From: Pilasporangium apinafurcum
Taxonomy: Eukaryota; Oomycota; Peronosporomycetes; Pythiales; Pythiaceae
Reading direction: 5' to 3'
Length of the DNA stretch: 64,000 nt
NCBI GenBank assembly: GCA_001600495.1
Contig: BCKE01000061.1
Location: 165,985-229,984 of the forward strand
The notes beneath the pieces are model-generated. The model was not told the origin of the DNA, made no database searches, and worked only from the letters and a program-made list of their open reading frames with translations. Positions 10,222 to 17,987 of this stretch are shown one piece after another (positions within the stretch are counted from its first letter, which is position 1; every line of letters starts with the position of its first letter). The translations under genes and the position numbers were made by a program.

Positions 10222-12405
10222 TTAGCGGCGTCTCGAAAGTGCAAAACCCGTTGTGGCCACCACCGTCACAACGACAGCGACCACCGTGTATCCAGCAACA
10301 TCTTCTGAAACTCCAAGCCAACGGGCAAGTGCACTATGAAGCGGTTGACTTGGCAGCTTTTTGAGCACTGCCGATGGTGCAGAGGTCGTCGTTTTCTTGG
10401 TCACCACGGTCTTGGTGATGGTCTTTGTCGTCGTCTTTCCATGTGCTTCATCAATGTCCTTCTGGATCATCTTGGCAGCGATCGGATGGTAGAGCGTCTT
10501 GGTCTCAGAGAAGAGATTGTCAGCCTCACTGGGTCCAACAGCCTTGCACAAGTCACGGAAGAGCGGACGCACGTACTTCATCCGGCCCTGTTCGTGCAAA
10601 AATTGCACCGTTTTCTTAAGCAAGCGCAGGTCCTTGGAACGCAATGCCAATGTGTACCATCGGAATCGCAACTCAGCGTTGTGCGTCGTGCTTAGATGCT
10701 TGTGACAGAATTCGTCGATGTTGTCCAAATGTGCCGTAGGGAACACCAGCGCCTTCTCGGATTGCTGGAGCAGTAACGTATCCAACAACAGAATCCACAA
10801 CGATGCCGTCCACTTCTTAAGCGCGTTCGCCTTCACGGCAGTCCATGTCTCGGGATCGGCGCTGCTTGCCATTTGCTCTCCCAAGGAAATCGCTTGGTTG
10901 GTCAGCGTCGAATCATACTTGCAGCGCACAGGAGGCATGCCAGGAGTGTGGTACCATGCCTGCCAGTCAATTTGCTGGATGACGGCGCTCTTGTCGACGA
11001 CATTCGTGAAGTAGTTGATGAAGAACTCCTTGAACTCCGTCGAAGTCAATGTCTTGAATTTAAAATTCTTGATGTACGCCTTGGCGAATTCATCAAACAC
11101 TTCGTGTCCACCGACAATACCCATGAGGTAGTTGAGGAAGCTAAAACCCTTCTCGTATGGAATGGAGGAAAACACGTCATCTGGGTCAACACCGTCTACG
11201 TTGGGCACTAAGTGCGTGTAAGCATGCGTGTGACCGAAATCTTCGACGGATTCGACCAGGTCACGGTATCCCATGGTAGCCTTGAGGTCGTACATGAGCG
11301 GATCCTTAGAGATCCGCTGCTGAATCTTGCGTTCTAGCCACATCGTCCAGCCTTCATTGAGCCAAAAATCCGTCCACGAGTGGTTCGTTACGAGGTTGCC
11401 CGTCCACGAGTGCGAAATCTCATGTGCCACTACGTCCGCCAATGAACGATCGCCAGCCAATAGCGTTGGTGTCACAAATGTCAGGCACGGATTTTCCATA
11501 CCGCCATAGGGAAATGAAGGCGGCAAACAGACGAGATCGTAGCGCTTCCAGACGTACTCTTGCCCTGTAATCTCCTCAGCGTGGGTCAAAAATTCTTCTG
11601 TTTGCGCGAACTCGTGCGCCGCCTTGGACACGACGCTCGGTTCCGCCCAAACGCGGCTGCGTGGCCCCAGTTCCATGCTGTCCATCCGACCAGCGGCGAT
11701 CGCCAGCAGGTATGACGGAATGGGCACGTCCTGATGGAACGACACAGTGCGTGTGCCCTGTGGCTGGTGCTCGTGATTATGCTTTTGCTTGGCCACGGGT
11801 GTTTCGTCCGCAATTGCACTCATGAGACACGTGCACCAATCGGGCACTGTGACGACCGCCGAATATTTGAATTTGCACGCCGGTGTATCTGGGCATGGCA
11901 CGATCGAGCGCGCGTGGATGGCCTGGCACTGTGTGAACAGATACGGATGCGTTTTACCCGCAGTCAGTTCCTTCGAGAGCCATTGCAGCCCACTGGATGC
12001 ATCCGTCGTGGTGTAGTCCACACGCACTTTGGTCGAATATGGATTGATCGGGATCACCAAAGCTTTGCCAAATGTCGGATTGGAGCTGACCAAATGGGAT
12101 TCGACTCTTGCGCCATCGACAAACGTGCGGTGCACGTTGAGGTGGTTCGTGTCGAGCACAAGCACGGGTGCTTCTTCGGTGTTTTCCTGCTTATAGTGGA
12201 ACGTGTACTCGGCAGAGCCCGAGATTTGTTGCTTGTCAAAGTCAATGGAGAGCACCCAATGGAGGTGCTCGTAGGTGACTTCGTGCAGATTCGCGTACGA
12301 GTGGTGGGTCAGTTTGCGCACCATTTGGGGGTTTTCTTCTTCTGTTGTTGATGTTGCGAGTGGTTGTTGTGTGCTGCTGAGAATGCTGAATGCTCTCCGC
12401 CGCAC
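10222..12405 (-). CDS. Leukotriene A4 hydrolase-type M1 aminopeptidase with C-terminal membrane anchor
   Basis: Zinc metallopeptidase of family M1, LTA4H/aminopeptidase-B branch, 727 codons against about 611 in human LTA4H. It removes N-terminal residues from peptides; epoxide-hydrolase activity on LTA4-like lipids is only inferred from the branch. Visible motifs: exopeptidase motif GGMEN (residues 301-305), zinc site HEISH (328-332) with the downstream glutamate in WLNEGW (E351), PYEKGFSFLNYL, and the C-terminal helical domain up to about residue 650. Odd features: after the canonical end come a Thr/Lys-rich linker (KTTTKTITKTVVTKKTTT), about 20 hydrophobic residues (VVAVVVTVVATTGFAL) and a terminal SRRR, which is a tail-anchor layout. 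The N-terminus MRRRAFSILSS precedes an alternative start at residue 28 (MVRKLTHHSYANL) that matches the family's usual beginning. Intronless. Confidence 0.95.
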   Translation of the reverse strand: MRRRAFSILSSTQQPLATSTTEEENPQMVRKLTHHSYANLHEVTYEHLHWVLSIDFDKQQISGSAEYTFHYKQENTEEAPVLVLDTNHLNVHRTFVDGARVESHLVSSNPTFGKALVIPINPYSTKVRVDYTTTDASSGLQWLSKELTAGKTHPYLFTQCQAIHARSIVPCPDTPACKFKYSAVVTVPDWCTCLMSAIADETPVAKQKHNHEHQPQGTRTVSFHQDVPIPSYLLAIAAGRMDSMELGPRSRVWAEPSVVSKAAHEFAQTEEFLTHAEEITGQEYVWKRYDLVCLPPSFPYGGMENPCLTFVTPTLLAGDRSLADVVAHEISHSWTGNLVTNHSWTDFWLNEGWTMWLERKIQQRISKDPLMYDLKATMGYRDLVESVEDFGHTHAYTHLVPNVDGVDPDDVFSSIPYEKGFSFLNYLMGIVGGHEVFDEFAKAYIKNFKFKTLTSTEFKEFFINYFTNVVDKSAVIQQIDWQAWYHTPGMPPVRCKYDSTLTNQAISLGEQMASSADPETWTAVKANALKKWTASLWILLLDTLLLQQSEKALVFPTAHLDNIDEFCHKHLSTTHNAELRFRWYTLALRSKDLRLLKKTVQFLHEQGRMKYVRPLFRDLCKAVGPSEADNLFSETKTLYHPIAAKMIQKDIDEAHGKTTTKTITKTVVTKKTTTSAPSAVLKKLPSQPLHSALARWLGVSEDVAGYTVVAVVVTVVATTGFALSRRR

Positions 12406-13284
12406 AACATGAGCGGCTCACTCATCGTCCCACTTGAAGCGCTTGGATTCAACCTTATTTTGATAATAGAAGGGTATTCATACATCATGTTTTGATCAAA
12501 TCATCCGGATATTCAAAGGGTTAGGGATGAATCTGATTTTTTTGTTTTGTTGGTTCGTTGACAAGCATAACTGATAGGACTGTATACCCAAAACCGACGT
12601 TCTACCCGACCCGAACGCTCTTTGAGAAAACTTGGGTGGTTCTCCAGCGCTGTCCGCCATCAACGCTATAAGCGGTCGTGATAGCTGAGTTTTTTATCGG
12701 ATATAGCGTGTACGGACTTGTTTGGGAAACAGTAACTCATACAGTAATTTTGAGGAGCAAATGATTTTTTTCTTCATTGACAGTGTTCGCTGATTGGTGA
12801 TAAAGATGAATGAGTTCACAGATATTCTGAGCTTAGAATATACCTCGCTTTAATGCCAATGAAAAATACCACCAATCAAGATGTTGTCCGCTGTAAGCAA
12901 AGTTCTTATTTTTCAATGTCATTAAAGTTCATAGGAAGAGGAGCCTGATTCACTGGCCACTTCAGAATGCATCGATCAGGTCAGAACGATGAATGGATAG
13001 ATAGACAAGAGGACGTTGGTGGATCGGATGTGAAAACCAAAGATGTTGTTCGTTATGTTCTGATGCCTTCATACTCCTTTGGACCGAGACATTGGGTTGC
13101 TTCAGCATCGGAGTAGCGATCAGCGTCCTCTTCATCTGCACTCCACTTAGCCATCGCCGCCTTCTATTGTGTGTGTTTCTGACTATCCAGTTGGACCAGA
13201 AGTACCGTATTTACTGTACATCTCAGACGAAAACATAGAGGTACACGCTCACATCGAAAGGAAAAAGGAAGAGCGCGGAGAATC
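12406..13284. other. Intergenic between divergent M1 peptidase and HDAC genes
   Basis: About 880 bp of A+T-rich sequence between two divergently transcribed genes, so it should hold both promoters. The only coding-like item is a 54-codon minus-strand frame at 12496-12660 that begins MADSAGEPPKFSQRAFGSG. It could be an upstream exon or a short uORF-type peptide, but I cannot link it to the downstream gene. I saw no repeats or RNA genes. Confidence 0.4.
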
Positions 13285-14547
13285 ATGCGAATGAAAAAAC
13301 GGGATCCGAGGGAGAAGATCCTGGAGCTCCTAGCGCGCGCACATGAACCAAGCGGCTCTTATTTCTCCGATCGCGACTGGTGCTTTATGATGTTGGTGTG
13401 TCGTCACTGGCAGCATACGATCGATGCTTTGGTATTTGCGCGTCGAAGTACTCTCTTCACAAGCGCCACCTGCGAACGCCATCTCATTCCGAAACGGTCC
13501 GAACGGCCACAGCGGCTGCAAGTAATCATGACGCGTTGTGCTCAGCGATTCCCAACAATTCGTGTGGCGACGGACCTTCCGTTTGCAACGCCAGCCCAAT
13601 TGGCGCGCTTCCACACGGAGATGCATGTCGACACTATCATACGCTTAGGCAAGAAAATTGAAAAGAGCATGGAGGCACTTGATGCCCACGTGAAACACAG
13701 ATCATCTCGAGAACAGCACTTGGTCCAAAAGAATGGATTAAAGACGATGGCTATGGAGCAGAATGGTCGAAATCATCACAATCAATCAAAGGAAATGAGT
13801 AAAGAAGCCTTCTACGCGCAATTTGAGTATATTGAGCTGGACGAAGACACATCCATGATGCGCCATACGCTGGACGCGTCCATGATCGCAGCTGGTGGAG
13901 TCTGTCATGCTATCGATCAGGTCATGGCTGGTGACATTCAAAACGCATTTTGTGTAGTGCGACCGCCTGGCCATCATGCTGAACCGCAGAAATCGATGGG
14001 GTTTTGCATTTTTAACAATGTAGGCGTCGGCGCCTTCCACGCTTTGGATCATCACGGTCTCTCGCGTGTCGCCATCATCGACTTCGATGTCCATCACGGC
14101 AACGGCACACAAAAAAGAGTGCAGTCCGAGCCGCGGATTTTGTATGCTTCGCTACACCAAGCTCCGTTATACCCTGGTACCGGGTTCGCGCACGAATGTG
14201 GCGAGTATAACAATATCCTCAACGTCCCATTGAAGGCACGCACGAATTCCAAAACGTACCGACAGCTCTTTCTGGATAAAGTTTGGCCGCGCATTCAGAG
14301 TTTCCAGCCAGAGTTGTTGCTCGTTTCAGCGGGGTTTGATGCGCATACCCATGATCCCTTGGCAGACATTCGTCTCGTGGCGAACGACTACTATTGGATC
14401 ACGAACGAAATCACCAAAATGGCTTGGGAATGCGGCCACGGTCGTGTGGTCTCTGTGCTCGAAGGAGGCTATCACACGCGCGCTCTGGCGGATAGCGCTG
14501 AGCAGCATGTACTAGCACTGGTACATGGCTCCATTTCAACCGTTTAG
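13285..14547 (+). CDS. Class II-like histone deacetylase with F-box-like N-terminus
   Basis: Zn-dependent arginase/deacetylase-fold enzyme that removes acetyl groups from lysines (histones or other proteins). 420 residues, single exon. The deacetylase domain starts near residue 66 (HLIPKRSERPQRL, the HPERPxR region). It has RPPGHHAEP (226-234, active-site His pair), GFCIFNNVGVGA, DFDVHHGNGTQ (266-276, zinc ligands D268 and H270), SAGFDAHTHDPL (third ligand D352) and LEGGY with the catalytic Tyr at 396. All catalytic residues are present, so it should be active. A charged, His/Gln/Lys-rich insert at about 125-175 separates the two parts of the domain. The first 60 residues (DWCFMMLVCRHWQHTIDALVF) resemble the second half of an F-box, but this is weak. 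RPPGHHAEP and EGGY point to the class II/HdaH group rather than class I. Confidence 0.93.
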   Translation: MRMKKRDPREKILELLARAHEPSGSYFSDRDWCFMMLVCRHWQHTIDALVFARRSTLFTSATCERHLIPKRSERPQRLQVIMTRCAQRFPTIRVATDLPFATPAQLARFHTEMHVDTIIRLGKKIEKSMEALDAHVKHRSSREQHLVQKNGLKTMAMEQNGRNHHNQSKEMSKEAFYAQFEYIELDEDTSMMRHTLDASMIAAGGVCHAIDQVMAGDIQNAFCVVRPPGHHAEPQKSMGFCIFNNVGVGAFHALDHHGLSRVAIIDFDVHHGNGTQKRVQSEPRILYASLHQAPLYPGTGFAHECGEYNNILNVPLKARTNSKTYRQLFLDKVWPRIQSFQPELLLVSAGFDAHTHDPLADIRLVANDYYWITNEITKMAWECGHGRVVSVLEGGYHTRALADSAEQHVLALVHGSISTV

Positions 14548-14781
14548 GTCCCTAATTTAATGTGTGATGGATGTAAATAGAGTAGACAACTTTCTTATAG
14601 AATACTGTAGACGAATAGTAATAGAAACAATTCATTCTGTTTGGTAGGTTTCCATAGTAACGAGATCATATGTGTCACCAAAGTATGAGCAACTCAGGGA
14701 GAACTTTCTGTTTTTTCTTTGGGTCCGATTTGACCGGCGAAAGCTAGCTAAGGCTAGGCAACCGTGGAGTAGGCATCCCCC

Positions 14782-15018
14782 TTATCTGGACTCGATGAAT
14801 AAATGTTCATTTTTGAGGAAGATGTTCCTAGCAGCGGTGACATCTCTATTAAGAACGAACTTGCAGTGAGGACAGTCAAAGACCTTCTGGTGCTTCATCT
14901 CGTGGTTGATTCTCCCACACTGAGAGCAAGTCTTTGGTATATAGTGTTCCTCACACTTATATGTTTGGTCTTTGTCTTTCTTTTGCACCGATACTACTGT
15001 GCCATGCTTTCTGAACAA
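14782..15018 (-). pseudogene. Decayed TnpB/Fanzor-type nuclease C-terminal fragment
   Basis: Reading leftwards from about 15018, this frame encodes the C-terminal zinc finger and last RuvC motif of an OrfB/TnpB-Fanzor protein: YIPKTCSQCG, then FDCPHC, then LNRDVTAARNIFL, where the Asp is the RuvC-III residue. There is no ATG. An in-frame stop lies just before the fragment, and the sequence upstream in the same frame has another stop after a weakly similar stretch, so this is a truncated remnant of about 75 residues. It differs clearly from the Fanzor copy at 35.5-37.5 kb and looks closer to the TnpB/Fanzor2 zinc-finger style. No terminal repeats were recognised around it. It lies in the 3' intergenic space between the HDAC and DNALI1 genes. 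Confidence 0.8.
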
Positions 15019-15228
15019 TCACTTTGGTTTTCCATGTACTGTCACCACTTCGCATCCGTTCTTGAAAAGAAGAATGGCGCTGAAAAGAGCTCATGGCGGA
15101 GAACTCGAAACAAATTTCTGCTTCTATCGATAGGGATTGCTTCGCTTTAAAAAACACGTCAAAGTATATCCTACCGATAGGAGAAATGGGGGATAAAGAT
15201 TGAGAACTGGTGAAACTAACTTAAAATA

Positions 15229-16184
15229 TTACTTTGGACCAGCAAGCAAGGTTTCCAGATTAGCCTTGAGCTGATCATTGGCTTTCTTGAGCACCTCGAC
15301 CTCTTCTTGATGCCGCTTTTCGTCCTGGACTTTCTTTTCTTCTTCGCGGCGTGTCACGGCTTCGCAACGTATGTTGAGCTCGTCGATCTGCGTCGTTAAT
15401 TCACGCAGTTCTCCTTCCAACTGGCGGATCTTTTGTTCAACCTCCATCTTCTTCTGCTCAGCCATCAGTGCCTTACGCATACCAAAGGCAATACTGGATT
15501 CGTAAAGCGTCTGGTATGCAGCGATTGTCATGCGAGCTTCATCTCGGACGCGTAAGAGCAGTAGCCCGCGCTCGGAACAATTAAGCGTAATCTGCCGAAT
15601 GAGTTCGTCTAAGTAGGCAGAAACGTATAATGTGAGCGTTCAATACATCTATTAACACACACGAAGCAATTATAACATTACCAAAGCATTGTGCGTAGAG
15701 TTCCTCTCGAACAGGACAGATACCCGTTTCACGAGCTTGTCGCTGCTGGAGACGCAGATCCAATTGTTCCTGTTTCCAAATGAGGCTGAGTTTCTCGCAG
15801 ATACTGGAGATCCATCCAATGATGGAAACGAAGCCATAAGCAAACCTGCAGATTGACAACATCGAGTCGCGTGGCAGGGGTACTGGATACGTATTGTACC
15901 CATAATTGTCCGTCTTCACTCCATTCCTTGGGCGGAAGGATGGAATTGAGGATGTCCTCAGTCTGCAATTGGCTTTGTGTGTGACTTCCCGTAAAGACTG
16001 TAGGTTTTTGTGGTGCAACCGGCCCGTCATGGCCAGATGGATTGTTTTGATTAGAACTGCTACTGGTATGCTTGGTCACAGTATTGATACCAGGTTTCGT
16101 TTTCGACCGGAGTGTCTTCTCCTTGGTGGTACTAACGAGTATGGGGCTGTTGTATTTGACTAACGAACTCTGCGGTGGAATCAT
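15229..16184 (-). CDS. DNALI1: Axonemal inner-arm dynein light chain p28/DNALI1 (3 exons)
   Basis: Light intermediate chain of single-headed inner-arm dyneins in motile flagella. Exons in transcript order: 16184-15846, 15769-15682 and 15608-15229, together 268 codons plus TAA (human about 258). The start MIPPQSSLVKYNSP is the family's conserved N-terminus. Then come ILNSILPPKEW, WVQYVSSTPATRLDVVNLQ, and across the first splice EQLDLRLQQRQARETGICP. Exon 3 has ERGLLLLRVRDE and MTIAAYQTLYESSIAFGMRK. It ends in a long coiled coil rich in Glu, Lys and Gln. Intron phases are 0 and 1 and the frame closes. Its presence implies that the organism builds motile flagella, as oomycete zoospores do. Confidence 0.95.
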
Positions 16185-16535
16185 CTTCGGTCACTCACGT
16201 ATCAATCCTCAACTTCACTCAATTGCATGAATTTGCGCAGAGAACACAACAAATCATCACCAGAGGTCGGTCGTTACGATTGAAGTGTTTGGGGATGTCA
16301 GTAGTGTAGCCGACGCTTCTACTTACAGGAATCGAGGTTTCAGTGTTAAGGATTGTACCTCCTCGAACTCGTGAAGTTTCAGAGTATAAGATCGTGCTAG
16401 AATCCTTGCCTTTATAATGCAATATCGGAAATAAACGCTATAATAGAGGTAATTAGCCTGTAACTACAATCTTCTGGAACTTGCGGTTATTACAGCACGA
16501 TTAAGAGGACGGACGAGTGCTAGCGTGCTGTGTGT
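16185..16535. promoter_or_regulatory. Divergent intergenic region, DNALI1 / elongin-B-like
   Basis: About 350 bp between two divergent start codons, presumed to contain both promoters. I recognise no specific element. The short open frames on the minus strand here have no similarity to known proteins. Confidence 0.35.
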
Positions 16536-17019
16536 ATGATGATTCCTTACATCCGCGTGAAGCGAAAGCACCAGACAGTATTTCTGGAGGTGCAGTTCAG
16601 CGATACATTCCTCATCGTTAAGGAGAAATTGGGCGCGATTTTTCACCTCCAGCCGAATCAGATCCAGCTCTGGCAGGGTCTCAACCAGGTAGGAGTCTTT
16701 GCAGTCCATAGCTGCAAAGCGCTTGTGTGATTAAGTAATATCAATCTACAATTCCCGCAGAAAGAGTCGAAGGAGTTCACGGACGTGGCAACGCTCGCGG
16801 ATCACGAAATACAAAACGACGCCGTCATTTACATGTGTTGGAAGAAAGAAAGTAAGGAGCTTAGCAAACATCTTCTATGTTGTTTCATTCTATTGAGGCT
16901 TACTCCTGACTAACTTGCATATCTTCTTGGATTCCTCAGACTCAGAGCAGTGGGAAGAGTTGAGTGTAGCCAAGATCCCAGCTTTAGATGGTGACAGTGG
17001 TGCTAAGGCCGAGGCGTAA
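16536..17019 (+). CDS. Elongin-B-like ubiquitin-fold protein (3 exons)
   Basis: Three exons: 16536-16688, 16761-16851 and 16940-17019, together 107 codons plus TAA, close to the length of elongin B. The N-terminus MMIPYIRVKRKHQTVFLEV has the ubiquitin-like beta-beta turn of elongin B (compare its FLMIRRHKTTIF). It continues VKEKLGAIFHLQPNQIQLW (helix and turn) and LADHEIQNDAVIYMCWKKE. In animals elongin B pairs with elongin C in Cullin-RING ligases of the VHL/SOCS type. Donors are GTAGGA and GTAAGG; phases 0 and 1 close exactly. Two adjacent ATGs (16536, 16539) could serve as start. The elongin-B identification is likely; another ubiquitin-like small protein is the alternative. Confidence 0.75.
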
Positions 17020-17109
17020 TGGCAATACAAGAACTTATTTTCTCATTCAACATGTTGGCTGGATTATTAATACCGCTGATTGTATCTCTATTTTCTATCT
17101 ATATCTCTA

Positions 17110-17826
17110 TTACTCTTCCAGCAGAATCGCTGCTGGGCGTTCCCAGACCGATTCCTGCGTGCGTTTATTGTAGAAATACGTCGTGCCGTCACCATTGATA
17201 CATTCACACCAATCATTCGGTGATGACTCAATCTCACTCGTCCCGCTATTTACGAGATTAGCGAGCAGTTCCGGCGCCAGTTCTACAAATGTTTGCCAGG
17301 TCACGTCGCCAGTTTCAGTTATCCATTGTGCATGACACTGCAGGTTCTGGATTTGTTCTGCGTCGAGACCTAAATCAATGTCTTCACTCAGCAATCGCCA
17401 AAATTCGTCGTAACTCAGCACACCGCTCCCATCCACGTCGGCTGCACGAAATCGCACAGCCAAGTACTCTTCTATCCCAGGAGTGACGGGAAAGGAAGTA
17501 GATGCTTCCATCTCACCTATGTCTGCGGAAGAATCCTGCTCTTGCTGCGTCTGCGGGTCGTATCCTTCTTCTGGAGAAGAAGCATATACGGCAGCATTGG
17601 GATCACTGTCATCGAATGACGGATATGTTGTAGCAGCAGTGAGTAGATCATTGCCATCGTACGGCTGAGCATATGTCGCTAACAACTGTCGCAGTCGTGT
17701 GACTTCACTCTTGGCAGATACTCCGCGTGGAGTATCGACGTCACTCGCATCCAGTGGCCGCTGTTGCTCCTCCACCACGACGTCTGCTGCGCCTTCAACT
17801 GTAATCACACTGGCACCTGTTCCCAT
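17110..17826 (-). CDS. N-myristoylated-type EF-hand/WW domain protein
   Basis: 238 residues, single exon. The start is taken at 17826 (MGTGASVITVEG), not the upstream ATG at 17982, because the first residues form a textbook N-myristoylation site (Gly2, Ser6). The preceding 52 codons are basic, featureless and probably 5' UTR. Residues 20-115 are acidic, low-complexity. A canonical EF-hand loop lies at 130-141 (DVDGSGVLSYDE), followed by a degenerate second one near 171-182. A WW domain closes the protein: W206, YFYN at 217-220, W228 and P231. Such a protein should bind a proline-rich partner at a membrane in a Ca2+-sensitive way. No named family is recognised. The gene is convergent with the elongin-B-like gene, about 90 bp away. 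Confidence 0.8.
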   Translation of the reverse strand: MGTGASVITVEGAADVVVEEQQRPLDASDVDTPRGVSAKSEVTRLRQLLATYAQPYDGNDLLTAATTYPSFDDSDPNAAVYASSPEEGYDPQTQQEQDSSADIGEMEASTSFPVTPGIEEYLAVRFRAADVDGSGVLSYDEFWRLLSEDIDLGLDAEQIQNLQCHAQWITETGDVTWQTFVELAPELLANLVNSGTSEIESSPNDWCECINGDGTTYFYNKRTQESVWERPAAILLEE

Positions 17827-17987
17827 GTGGGTTCTTTCTTTCACTATTCGCTTTCTACAGAGTGAGTATACTTTTTTCTCCTTCGAACCTGTCCATGGTT
17901 TCTGAATCTTTGCCACGCTGTCATATCTTTGTGACCTCGATATAAATTTTGTTGAGCAGTATTTATAGCCCAATGTAGTCATCTTAT

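Noticed and set aside
10336-12351. Several long plus-strand open frames opposite the M1 peptidase (up to 205 codons)
   Set aside because: They are antisense shadows of a well-conserved gene and show no domain of their own.
17827-17982. Upstream start for the EF-hand/WW protein
   Set aside because: It would hide a strong N-myristoylation start; the extra 52 residues look like translated 5' UTR.
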